Assembly: GCA_937893485.1 (NCBI GenBank)
Contig: CALBJL010000053.1
Span: forward strand, 1 to 10,302
Length of the DNA: 10,302 bases
Source of the DNA: an uncultured bacterium
Lineage (GTDB): Bacteria > Bacillota > Clostridia > Lachnospirales > Lachnospiraceae
Reading direction: 5' to 3'
A program made the translations under genes and the position numbers. Each line of letters starts with the position of its first letter. Position 1 is the stretch's first letter. Shown piece after piece: positions 1 through 7,493 of the stretch. The notes beneath the pieces were generated by a model. The model made no database searches and was not told the DNA's origin. It was given only the letters and a program-made list of their open reading frames with translations.

Positions 1-12
1 ATAGGAAAGTTA

Positions 13-21
13 TGGTATAAT
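13..21 (+). promoter_or_regulatory. Extended -10 promoter element of the signalling operon
   Basis: TGGTATAAT is a perfect TATAAT hexamer at 16-21 with the upstream TG of an extended -10 at 13-14. The -35 element would lie left of the window and cannot be seen. Transcription would be expected to start near position 28. That is only about 5 bases before the ATG at 33 but about 65 bases before an in-frame TTG at 93, so this promoter bears on the choice of start codon for the kinase. Confidence 0.55.
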
Positions 22-32
22 AAAAAAAAGCA

Positions 33-3014
33 ATGAGCAGTATCCATCTTGGATTTTTTGAGATATGCTGCGACTATGGGGAGGAAAAGGGATTGGAAGC
101 AGCGATTGTAGCGCAATGGATCGTGATCATATTGACGATTTTAGTGCTGTTTTGGACAAATCGGGGGCGGAGCACAAAAGAGAAAAAGGCGGTCGTGGCT
201 TATATAGTCATGTCGCTGCTGCTTAATGTTGCGTATCTGTTTGAACTGACGGCAGGCGGGCAGGCAGCTGCCTTTATGACTTTGGAGATGCAGTATGGAA
301 GCTTCATCTTTATGGGATATTTTATTTGTTTGTTCTTTTGTTTCTATGCAAAGAATCATGTGCCGCAGTGGGTGACAGTCTATACCCTGATCTATGATCT
401 GATCATGCTGGTGGTCGTCTGGACAGGTACTTACCATGAGCTGATGTTTAAGAATGTGACTTATGTGCCGCTTGCGCACGGCTACGGACTGTTTTTCGAG
501 CCGGGGGAGTTATTTGTGTTTATGCTGCTCGGCTGTGAGGCAGCACCGGTTCTGGTGTCGTTATTCACAGTGATCTCCTATATCGGGAAAGATAATTCAC
601 TGCATCTGCGCGGGCAGATCTTATGGGTGGCGGTAGTCGTCTATGCCTCCTATGCCTGCGAGGGACTGTTTTTCGCACATGTGATGCAGGGCTGTTATAA
701 TTTTGCGGCACCGCTTGGACTGCTGATTGTGGATGTGTTTGTGCTGCGGTTCTGGGGGCGGCATGGATTTCATATGGAGACTGCTGCGATTGACACGGTG
801 TTTGAAAACATGCAGGAGGGTATCATCGTGCTCAACAAGGTAAAAGATCTCCTCTATTATAATCCGGCTGCGAAAAGTGTCTTTCCGGAGCTGGAGCCGG
901 AGTTGTTCCGGCGCAATATCAGGCGGCTGCACAGCCTGCCATTAGAGCTGCTGGAGGACTATGAGCAAAGGGAAATTGACTTCGGCAGCCGTCATTACAG
1001 CGTGAACCGTTCCGAAATCTACGATTCGTGGTCAGAGGTGTGCGGCTATGTGCTGGTGATCAGCGACCAGACGAGGGAATACAATTATATTGCCGAGATC
1101 ACCAGTGGCAGAAAGAAGGCGGAGAGTGCCCAGCAGGAGGCGCTGCGCGCGCTGGGTGAGGCAAAAAAAGCGGATCGGGTAAAGAGCGATTTTCTTACGA
1201 ATATTTCGCATGAGATCCGTACACCGATGAATGCGATCGTGGGTCTGGCTGAGCTGATTATTGAGGAGAGCCGCGGCAGAAAGGTGTATGATTTTGCATG
1301 TGATATTAAAAATGCATCCATGAATCTTCTGGTGATCATCAATGATATTCTGAGTCTGTCCAAACTTGAAAACGGGCAGATGGAGCTGGCACAGGAGCAG
1401 TACGGCACCGAGCAGCTGATTGAGGAAACGCTGCATCTTGCAAAAGTGTCAGCAGCTTCTCGGGGATTGCAGCTTAAACGCGAGATATCCAAAAAGCTGC
1501 CCTGTCAGTTAATCGGCGATCCGATCCGTATCCGCCAGATGATCATGAATTTTCTTGATTTTGGCATGAAATATACGGAGCGTGGCTATGTGAAACTCAC
1601 CCTGACGCATAAATGGCTCGACGAGGAGCGTGTGTTGCTTGTCTTTCAGTTTGAGGACACCGGAGTCGGGTTCGACGAGGAGGAACTGGAATGTATCTTT
1701 GACCAGTTCCGCTTTATGGATGAAACGAAGGAGCGCAATCTCGAGAGCATGGGACTCGGTATCGCGCTGACCAAGCGGTTTGTCGATCTGATGGACGGCA
1801 AGGTTGAGACGGTAAGCGAACCGGGAAAGGGTACGACGTTTACGGTGTGTCTGCCGCAGAAGGTGGCAGATATCCGCAGCCTCGAGCAGCAGCCGTGGCG
1901 CAAAAATGATGTGACTGCTGCAATTGACCGTGCGTTTATCGTGCCGGATTACCGTGTGCTGGTCGTGGATGACAACAAGATCAACTTAAAGGTCGTGTCG
2001 GGGGCACTGATGCCATACCAGTTTCTCATTGATGAGGCACGGAGCGGTGCGCAGGCGATCGAGTTGGTGAAGGATCACGCCTACGATCTGATTCTCATGG
2101 ATCATATGATGCCGGAGATGGACGGTATCGAAGCGACGGACCGTATCCGGCACGAGTGTGGTGAAAACGGAGAAAAACCGGTGATCATCGCGTTGTCCGC
2201 AAATGCTTATAATAACGCAAAAGAAATGTTTTTGAGCAATGGCTTTCAGGATTTTATCTCAAAGCCGCTTGATAGGGATGAACTGCACCGGATGCTCTGC
2301 AAATGGATTCCGCAGGAGCGCAGGCAGGCGGTACAAGGGACGAAAGAGGCAAATGAGAAGCTTGAGCGGGCAGGGATGGCAGAGCTGTACATGACAGGTG
2401 TGGATGTGCAGCGTGCGCTCGGGGTGCACACCGGAGGCGTAGACGATTATCTGGAACTGCTGGAGCTGTATTATATGGATGGCTTATCCAAGCGGGAGCT
2501 GATCGAACGGCTGGCGGAAGATGCTGACTACAAAAACTATGAGATCGAAGTCCACGGTCTGAAAAGTGCCTCCGCCAATATCGGAGCCTATGAATTTTCA
2601 GAGCTGGCGCGGAATCACGAGTTTGCTGTAAAGGAAGGCAATTATGAGTTCATCCGGAGAGGCGTGTCAAAGCTGGCTGCGGAATATGGTGTTTTGCTGC
2701 GTGAGATTGAGCGCGTGTTAAAAACGCGGGGCTATTTGAGGGAAACGGCAGAACAGGAGCATGGGGGCGCATTACTTTCTTCCGATGAGACGAGGAAACG
2801 GATGGAAGAGATCTTAAATGATGTGGAAAATTTCCGTTCAAAAGACGCAGCAGCCAAGGTTGAGGCGCTTTTGTCTGAAAATATTGAAAAAAGTGTGAAT
2901 CAATGCTTGAAAGATGTACGAAATAGGCTTAAAATGTATGATGATGACACTGCGGAGAATATCTTGCGCTCATTTCTCGGAAATGAAGCGTCAGGGTCTG
3001 ATGTAATCGTATAG
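33..3014 (+). CDS. Membrane hybrid sensor histidine kinase (7TM-PAS-HisKA-HATPase-REC-Hpt)
   Basis: This is a hybrid sensor kinase feeding a multistep phosphorelay. Seven hydrophobic segments lie at about residues 24-41, 53-72, 90-106, 113-132, 158-184, 196-216 and 222-242. A PAS-like region follows (about 252-355), then HisKA with SHEIRTP (phospho-acceptor H393), HATPase_c (about 500-615; DTGVG and GLGI boxes), a receiver (DD646-647, D690, K744) and an Hpt domain (VHGLKS, H841). Residues about 923-982 form a helical module also found in the next gene's product. The N box is degenerate: NFLDFGMKYT (506-515) has Phe510 where the conserved Asn is expected. No ribosome site precedes the ATG at 33; an in-frame TTG at 93 has GGGGAGGA 8 bases upstream and is at least as likely a start (973 aa). 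The coordinates give the longest frame. The stimulus is unknown. The response regulator gene follows 14 bases after the stop, so an operon is likely. Confidence 0.93.
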   Translation: MSSIHLGFFEICCDYGEEKGLEAAIVAQWIVIILTILVLFWTNRGRSTKEKKAVVAYIVMSLLLNVAYLFELTAGGQAAAFMTLEMQYGSFIFMGYFICLFFCFYAKNHVPQWVTVYTLIYDLIMLVVVWTGTYHELMFKNVTYVPLAHGYGLFFEPGELFVFMLLGCEAAPVLVSLFTVISYIGKDNSLHLRGQILWVAVVVYASYACEGLFFAHVMQGCYNFAAPLGLLIVDVFVLRFWGRHGFHMETAAIDTVFENMQEGIIVLNKVKDLLYYNPAAKSVFPELEPELFRRNIRRLHSLPLELLEDYEQREIDFGSRHYSVNRSEIYDSWSEVCGYVLVISDQTREYNYIAEITSGRKKAESAQQEALRALGEAKKADRVKSDFLTNISHEIRTPMNAIVGLAELIIEESRGRKVYDFACDIKNASMNLLVIINDILSLSKLENGQMELAQEQYGTEQLIEETLHLAKVSAASRGLQLKREISKKLPCQLIGDPIRIRQMIMNFLDFGMKYTERGYVKLTLTHKWLDEERVLLVFQFEDTGVGFDEEELECIFDQFRFMDETKERNLESMGLGIALTKRFVDLMDGKVETVSEPGKGTTFTVCLPQKVADIRSLEQQPWRKNDVTAAIDRAFIVPDYRVLVVDDNKINLKVVSGALMPYQFLIDEARSGAQAIELVKDHAYDLILMDHMMPEMDGIEATDRIRHECGENGEKPVIIALSANAYNNAKEMFLSNGFQDFISKPLDRDELHRMLCKWIPQERRQAVQGTKEANEKLERAGMAELYMTGVDVQRALGVHTGGVDDYLELLELYYMDGLSKRELIERLAEDADYKNYEIEVHGLKSASANIGAYEFSELARNHEFAVKEGNYEFIRRGVSKLAAEYGVLLREIERVLKTRGYLRETAEQEHGGALLSSDETRKRMEEILNDVENFRSKDAAAKVEALLSENIEKSVNQCLKDVRNRLKMYDDDTAENILRSFLGNEASGSDVIV
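78..85 (+). promoter_or_regulatory. Ribosome binding site supporting an internal TTG start of the kinase
   Basis: GGGGAGGA lies 7-8 bases before an in-frame TTG at 93-95. The ATG at 33 has only an A-rich stretch upstream. With the promoter at 13-21, a TTG start gives a normal leader of about 65 bases, and translation would begin just before the first membrane helix. This is an inference, because such purine runs also occur by chance inside genes. Confidence 0.45.
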
Positions 3015-3028
3015 GGAGATATAGGAAC

Positions 3029-3967
3029 ATGGAGAAAATGAGAATACTTGCGATAGATGACAACACCGTGAATCTTGCGACTCTGGAACAGGAATTAAAG
3101 TCAAAATATGAAGTAGTCCCGATGATTTCAGGACGCAGAGCGATTAAGTATCTGTACCGGGAACAGGTGGATTTGATTTTGTTGGATGTAGAGATGCCGA
3201 TTATGGACGGTATAGAAACGTTGAAGGAGATCCGTACACAGGAGAACGGAGTGACCGTACCGGTTATTTTCCTCACCGCAAAAAAGGACAAGGCGACAGT
3301 GATTGATGGTGCCAAGCTGGGCATCATGGATTATATTACGAAACCGTTTGACCCGGAGGATCTGCACGAGCGTATCGAGCGCGTGTTTAAGCGTCTGGGC
3401 GTGCTGCCGATGGAGGAGGAAGAACTTTACCAGCGCGTGACCGGTATTTCCAAGGATATGAAGGAGAACCGCATCAAGCAGGCGATCGTAAAGACGGACG
3501 AGGTATTGAATTACCAGATTGATGAGGAACTGTCCGGTCGTATCCGTTCGGTACTGAACAAGCTCAAACAGGATCATGTGGAGAATGCGATTGAGATGAT
3601 GGATCGTGTCGTTGATTTTATGGAGCAACGTCTGTTTTCCGGTAGAAAGGCAAATGCACTGCCAATCTCGGAGTCCGATATATCGGTGCGCATCCTGTAT
3701 GCAGTCGATGATCTGACAAACTTTAAGCGCAAGGAAGCGATCGACAAGTTAAATGATCTTCAGAAATACAATATCGGAAGCTATGTGCGCAAATGTATTG
3801 AAGATGCTGTACAGATGCTTGAGGAGTATGACGAGGTGCAGGCGGAGGAGAAGATGCGCGGTCTGCTCGCAGAGCTGAAAAAGCGTTCATCGACGGAGCT
3901 GTCCGAGCGTGCAGGGGAATCCAGTGCAAAAGCACAGGCCGGATACCATTTAAATATGAATAAATAA
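3029..3967 (+). CDS. Response regulator with receiver domain and two C-terminal helical repeats
   Basis: The N-terminal receiver domain (residues 4-122) has the acidic pair D10/D11, phospho-acceptor D53 in LLLDVEMP, T83 and K105 in the TKPF motif. There is no HTH, GGDEF, EAL or other recognisable output domain. Residues 136-195 and 221-280 are two copies of a helical module that align with each other and with residues 923-982 of the upstream kinase without gaps. The last 30 residues are a polar, Ser/Ala-rich tail. A purine-rich GGGAG at 3014-3018 and AGGA at 3023-3026 precede the ATG. The kinase has its own receiver and Hpt domain, so this protein is the natural terminal acceptor of the relay (H841 to D53). 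Its output is probably protein-protein interaction, which is an inference. Receiver identity is very sure; the rest of the function is not known. Confidence 0.93.
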   Translation: MEKMRILAIDDNTVNLATLEQELKSKYEVVPMISGRRAIKYLYREQVDLILLDVEMPIMDGIETLKEIRTQENGVTVPVIFLTAKKDKATVIDGAKLGIMDYITKPFDPEDLHERIERVFKRLGVLPMEEEELYQRVTGISKDMKENRIKQAIVKTDEVLNYQIDEELSGRIRSVLNKLKQDHVENAIEMMDRVVDFMEQRLFSGRKANALPISESDISVRILYAVDDLTNFKRKEAIDKLNDLQKYNIGSYVRKCIEDAVQMLEEYDEVQAEEKMRGLLAELKKRSSTELSERAGESSAKAQAGYHLNMNK

Positions 3968-3988
3968 GTGAAAAGAGGAAATGTTACA

Positions 3989-4129
3989 GTGAGTGAACCG
4001 AAGAAAATTAAAGACATGACAAGAAACGAGTATGCGAGTTATGTGCAGCACCATTACCGCAACGATCCGCAGTGGGTGCGCACGATGCTGATTTCAAAAT
4101 ATGACAGAGAACATAATAAAAGTAAATAA
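3989..4129 (+). CDS. Small unknown protein, 46 aa, in the signalling operon
   Basis: A GTG-started frame of 46 codons begins 21 bases after the response regulator stop, with AAGAGGAA ending 8 bases upstream of the GTG. The product (MSEPKKIKDMTRNEYASYVQ to start) is hydrophilic, rich in Lys, Arg, His and Tyr, with a single Trp at residue 29 and no Cys, membrane segment or signal peptide. It ends 20 bases before the hairpin at 4150, so it fits as the last gene of the operon. I recognise no family. An internal ATG at 4016 is a possible shorter start but has no clear ribosome site. Support comes from the ribosome site, the spacing and protein-like composition. It could still be a chance frame. 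Confidence 0.6.
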   Translation: MSEPKKIKDMTRNEYASYVQHHYRNDPQWVRTMLISKYDREHNKSK

Positions 4130-4149
4130 ATAGATAGAAACAACAGCAA

Positions 4150-4197
4150 AACAGAAAAAACCACAAAAAAACAGAAAAATATGTGGTTTTTTCTGTT
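4150..4197 (+). terminator. Intrinsic terminator after the signalling operon
   Basis: A perfect 16-bp inverted repeat (4150-4165 with 4182-4197) encloses a 16-base A-rich loop. The core is CCACA/TGTGG flanked by A6 and T6 tracts, so it could end transcription in either direction. The GC part is only 5 bp and the tract after the full stem is not T-rich, so it may be moderate in strength. It also overlaps the likely -35 region of the promoter for the next gene. Confidence 0.75.
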
Positions 4198-4203
4198 CTA
4201 TTA

Positions 4204-4212
4204 TGTTATACT
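4204..4212 (+). promoter_or_regulatory. Extended -10 promoter of the glycyl radical enzyme gene
   Basis: TGTTATACT contains the hexamer TATACT (4207-4212) preceded by TG at 4204-4205. The best -35 position (around 4184-4189, TGGTTT) is poor and lies inside the right arm of the upstream hairpin. Transcription would start near 4219, giving a leader of about 44 bases to the ATG at 4263. The weak -35 suggests either reliance on the extended -10 or an activator. Confidence 0.45.
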
Positions 4213-4249
4213 TTTAGGCAGAAACCAAAATGAACAAAGATAATTGTTT

Positions 4250-4255
4250 GGAGGA
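4250..4255 (+). promoter_or_regulatory. Ribosome binding site fixing the start at 4263
   Basis: GGAGGA ends 7 bases before the ATG at 4263. The other in-frame ATG, at 4230, has no such site and would lie only about 11 bases from the predicted transcription start. The shorter start is therefore chosen for the glycyl radical enzyme. Confidence 0.85.
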
Positions 4256-4262
4256 AGCAAGT

Positions 4263-6794
4263 ATGCCGAAACAGTATTATGATGGAGAGATCGAAAAATC
4301 TCCCCGTATTCCGAAATTGATAGAGTATCTGTTTGCCGAGATGCCGGTCATAGAGGCAGATCGTGCAGAGATTGTGACAGAGAGCTATCGCGCGACCGAG
4401 AATGATCCGATCATTATGCGCCGTGCCAAGGCATTTCAGGCGATCTGTGAGAAACTGCCGATCGTCATCCGTCCGTTAGAGCTGATCGTGGGAAGTAATT
4501 CGATCGCGCCGCGCGGATGCCAGATGTTCCCCGAGTATTCCTTTGAGTGGATGGAGAAGGAATATGACACGGTAGCGACCCGCGAGGCAGATCCATTCTA
4601 TATTGCCGATGATACAAAAAAGCGTCTGCATGAGGCGTATAAGTATTGGAAGGGAAAGACGACCAGTGAGCTGGCGACTGCTACGATGGCAGACGAAGCA
4701 CTCATGGCGATGAAGCACAATATTTTTACCCCCGGTAACTATTACTATAACGGTATCGGTCATTTTACGGTAAAATACGAGGAAGTGCTTGCCATCGGAT
4801 TTGAGGGCATTATTGAAAAGATAGATCGAGAGCTGGACAAGCTTACTTTGTGTGCGCCGGACTATGCGAGACATCATGCATTTCTTGCGGCTGCAAAAAT
4901 GAGCTGTCAGGCAGCGATTACCTATGCGAAGCGCTATGCAGCGCTCGCTGCGGAGGAAGCAGAAAAAGAAACCGATCCGGTCAGAAAAAAAGAACTGCGT
5001 GTGATTGCCGTGAACTGTGAGAAGGTGCCCGCAAAGCCTGCGGAGACGTTCTATGAGGCATGTCAGTCATTCTGGTTTGTACAGGAGCTCTTACAGACCG
5101 AGTCCAGCGGACATTCGATCTCGCCCGGACGTTTTGATCAGTATATGTATCCTTATTATAAGGAGGATATTGATGAGGGACGTATTACCCGTCAGGCAGC
5201 GCAGGAACTGTTAGACTGTATCTGGATCAAGCTGAATGATCTGAATAAGTGCCGTGATGAGGGCAGTGCGGACGGATTTGCAGGCTACAGCCTGTTCCAG
5301 AATCTGATCGCAGGCGGACAGGACGAGGAAGGTCTGGATGTGACGAATGACCTGTCGTTTATGTGTCTGGAGGCGAGTATGCATGTCATGCTGCCGCAGC
5401 CGTCGCTGTCTGTGCGTATCTGGAACAAGACACCGGATGCATTTATCATCAAGGCGGCGCGTCTGGCACGTACCGGTGTCGGCTTGCCGGCATTTTACAA
5501 TGATGAAGTGATTATCCCTTCCCTGATGAGCAGGGGTGTATCGCTCGCGGATGCGCGTACCTACAACATTATCGGCTGTGTGGAGCCACAGAAGGCAGGC
5601 AAGACAGACGGCTGGCATGATGCCGCATTCTTTAATATGTGCCGCCCGTTAGAGCTGGTATTTTCGAACGGCTATGAGAACGGTGAGAGGGTCGGTCCGC
5701 AGACCGGCGATGTCACGAAGATGGAGACCTTCGAGGAGTTTTATCATGCGTATGAGAAGCAGATGAATTACTTTATCGCGGTCATGGTCAATGCGCTCAA
5801 CTGTATTGACAATGCACATGCGACACGTATGCCGCTGCCGTTCCAGTCCAGCATGATCGATGACTGTATCGGACGCGGAAAAGCATTGCAGGAGGGCGGC
5901 GCGATCTACAACTTTACCGGTCCGCAGGGATTTGGTATCGCAAACGTGGCGGATTCCATGCTCGCGGTGCGTGAGCTTGTCTATGACAAAAAGACGGTCA
6001 CGATGGCAGAGTTAAAGGATGCGTTGGAGAATAATTTTGGCAAGGGGCTGAGCACAATCCGGATGCAGGAGTTGTCCGCACAGATCATCGCGGATATGCT
6101 CGCAAAGGGTCAGAAGGTCGGCGAGAAAGAGATTGCTGTCATTGCAGAGACACTCGCCAATGTGAAGCCGGATGAGGCAGCGCAGAAGCGCTATGATGAG
6201 ATCCTGCACCTGATTGAGCAGGCTCCCAAATACGGAAATGACGACGATGATGCGGATGCGATGGCACGCCGCGTGGCTTATGCTTATACCAAGCCGCTGC
6301 AGCAGTACAGAAACCCCAGAGGCGGTATGTATCAGGCGGGTCTCTACCCGGTATCTGCGAATGTACCGCTCGGCAGACAGACCGGAGCGACTCCGGACGG
6401 CAGACTGGCAAATACGCCGGTTGCAGACGGTGTCGGACCGATGCAGGGACGCGATATCAAGGGACCGACAGCGACTGCAAACTCTGTATCAAAGCTGGAT
6501 CACGGAATTGCTTCAAACGGTACGCTGTTTAACCAGAAGTTCCATCCGTCTGCACTGGCAGGCGAGGACGGGCTGCGCAAATTTGCATCCTACATCCGTA
6601 CCTTTTTCGATGAGAAGGGGATGCATATGCAGTTTAACGTTGTGAACCGGGAGACTTTGCTGGATGCACAGAAGCACCCGGAAAATTATAAGACACTTGT
6701 TGTCCGTGTAGCAGGCTACAGCGCATTGTTTACGACATTGTCCAAGTCGCTGCAGGATGACATTATCAAGAGAACAGAGCAAGGTGGGTTTTAA
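4263..6794 (+). CDS. Glycyl radical enzyme, B12-independent glycerol/propane-1,2-diol dehydratase type
   Basis: This is an 843-residue, cytoplasmic, oxygen-sensitive enzyme of the PFL-like glycyl radical family. The C-terminal radical loop is RVAGY with Gly818, and the thiyl Cys439 sits in GCVEPQ with Glu441. Asp453 (GWHD), His167 (GIGH) and His284 (SSGHS) match the catalytic set known for B12-independent glycerol dehydratase (His164, His281, Cys433, Glu435, Asp447 in the Clostridium butyricum enzyme). The single Cys followed by V-E argues against pyruvate formate-lyase, which has a CC pair. The likely reaction is dehydration of glycerol or 1,2-propanediol to an aldehyde, but the substrate cannot be fixed from sequence. 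About 50 residues (roughly 595-646) are extra relative to the 787-residue clostridial enzyme. There is no N-terminal encapsulation extension, no microcompartment shell gene and no activase beside it. It is coupled to hisB downstream. Generic annotation may call it formate C-acetyltransferase or PflD. Confidence 0.9.
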   Translation: MPKQYYDGEIEKSPRIPKLIEYLFAEMPVIEADRAEIVTESYRATENDPIIMRRAKAFQAICEKLPIVIRPLELIVGSNSIAPRGCQMFPEYSFEWMEKEYDTVATREADPFYIADDTKKRLHEAYKYWKGKTTSELATATMADEALMAMKHNIFTPGNYYYNGIGHFTVKYEEVLAIGFEGIIEKIDRELDKLTLCAPDYARHHAFLAAAKMSCQAAITYAKRYAALAAEEAEKETDPVRKKELRVIAVNCEKVPAKPAETFYEACQSFWFVQELLQTESSGHSISPGRFDQYMYPYYKEDIDEGRITRQAAQELLDCIWIKLNDLNKCRDEGSADGFAGYSLFQNLIAGGQDEEGLDVTNDLSFMCLEASMHVMLPQPSLSVRIWNKTPDAFIIKAARLARTGVGLPAFYNDEVIIPSLMSRGVSLADARTYNIIGCVEPQKAGKTDGWHDAAFFNMCRPLELVFSNGYENGERVGPQTGDVTKMETFEEFYHAYEKQMNYFIAVMVNALNCIDNAHATRMPLPFQSSMIDDCIGRGKALQEGGAIYNFTGPQGFGIANVADSMLAVRELVYDKKTVTMAELKDALENNFGKGLSTIRMQELSAQIIADMLAKGQKVGEKEIAVIAETLANVKPDEAAQKRYDEILHLIEQAPKYGNDDDDADAMARRVAYAYTKPLQQYRNPRGGMYQAGLYPVSANVPLGRQTGATPDGRLANTPVADGVGPMQGRDIKGPTATANSVSKLDHGIASNGTLFNQKFHPSALAGEDGLRKFASYIRTFFDEKGMHMQFNVVNRETLLDAQKHPENYKTLVVRVAGYSALFTTLSKSLQDDIIKRTEQGGF

Positions 6795-6797
6795 TAA

Positions 6798-7385
6798 ATG
6801 AGTCGAACAGCAGTGATTGAGCGAAGCACAAAGGAAACAAAGATCAAGGTAGAGCTGGAGCTTGACGGAAGTGGAGAGAGCCGGATTGATACCGGTATCG
6901 GATTTTTCGATCATATGCTTGATGGGTTTACGAGACATGGATTGTTTGACCTGACGGCAGCCTGTCAGGGTGATATACAGGTCGACAGCCATCACACGAT
7001 CGAGGATATGGGTATTGTGCTCGGCACTGTGATCCGCGAGGCACTCGGAGATAAAAAGGGCATCGTCCGTTACGGGAGCTGTATGCTGCCGATGGATGAG
7101 ACGCTGGCGATGTGTGCGATCGACCTGTCCGGACGGCCGTATCTGGTGTTTGATGCACCGTTCCGCGGTCAGATGGTCGGCGGTATGGACACGCAGATGG
7201 CGCATGAGTTTTTCTATGCCATCAGCTATGCAGCCGGCATGAACCTGCATCTGAAGGTGCTTTACGGGGAGAATGACCATCACATGATGGAGGCGCTGTT
7301 CAAGGCGTTTGCGAAAGCGCTCGACGCGGCGACGCGGTTTGATCCGCGCATCACGGATGTGTTATCGACAAAGGGCGCTTTATAG
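6798..7385 (+). CDS. hisB: Imidazoleglycerol-phosphate dehydratase
   Basis: HisB converts D-erythro-imidazole-glycerol phosphate to imidazole-acetol phosphate, the seventh step of histidine biosynthesis, using Mn-bound histidines. The 195-residue protein is full length for the monofunctional bacterial type, with no phosphatase domain. It carries GIGFFDHML (H39), RHGLFDL (H46), HHTIED (H65, H66, E69), RYG and PMDE, HEFF (H136), NDHHMMEA (H161, H162, E165) and the usual STKGAL ending. The ATG is 3 bases after the stop of the glycyl radical enzyme gene. Its ribosome site AAGGTGGG (6781-6788) lies inside that gene, which indicates cotranscription and translational coupling. No other his gene is visible, so this copy stands outside a his operon. 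No metal ligand appears to be lost, so it should be active. Confidence 0.96.
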   Translation: MSRTAVIERSTKETKIKVELELDGSGESRIDTGIGFFDHMLDGFTRHGLFDLTAACQGDIQVDSHHTIEDMGIVLGTVIREALGDKKGIVRYGSCMLPMDETLAMCAIDLSGRPYLVFDAPFRGQMVGGMDTQMAHEFFYAISYAAGMNLHLKVLYGENDHHMMEALFKAFAKALDAATRFDPRITDVLSTKGAL

Positions 7386-7410
7386 GATTCACATATTTGT
7401 GTCAAATGAG

Positions 7411-7457
7411 AAAAAAAGAGGTGGAATGCATGTGCAATCCACCTCTTAAATTTTGTT
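7411..7457 (+). terminator. Intrinsic terminator after hisB
   Basis: A 10-bp perfect stem (7416-7425 with 7438-7447, AAGAGGTGGA / TCCACCTCTT) has a 12-base loop. An A-tract precedes it (7411-7417) and a short T-rich stretch follows (TTTTGTT, 7451-7457). It ends the dehydratase-hisB unit before the nrdD promoter. Confidence 0.85.
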
Positions 7458-7472
7458 AAAAATCACTAAAAA

Positions 7473-7488
7473 AAGAAATATCTAGTAT
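7473..7488 (+). promoter_or_regulatory. NrdR box 1 (candidate)
   Basis: AAGAAATATCTAGTAT matches about 11 of 16 positions of the known NrdR box consensus acaCwAtATaTwGtgt. It sits immediately upstream of the -35 element of nrdD and shares the core ATCTAGTA with a second box exactly 31 bp downstream. NrdR is the ATP/dATP-sensing repressor of ribonucleotide reductase genes and normally binds paired boxes about three helical turns apart. Confidence 0.65.
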
Positions 7489-7493
7489 CTCAG

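Noticed and set aside
4150..4197. Regulatory operator for the glycyl radical enzyme instead of a terminator
   Set aside because: The A-tract/hairpin/T-tract form and position right after an operon fit a terminator better, although overlap with the -35 region leaves a secondary regulatory role open.
4230..4262. ATG at 4230 as the start of the glycyl radical enzyme
   Set aside because: It has no ribosome site and lies about 11 bases from the predicted transcript start, while the ATG at 4263 has GGAGGA at ideal spacing.
6513..7283. Long antisense open frame (256 codons) opposite the dehydratase end and hisB
   Set aside because: It lies opposite two certain genes, has His/Leu/Cys-rich composition typical of reverse-complement shadow frames, and shows no recognisable domain.
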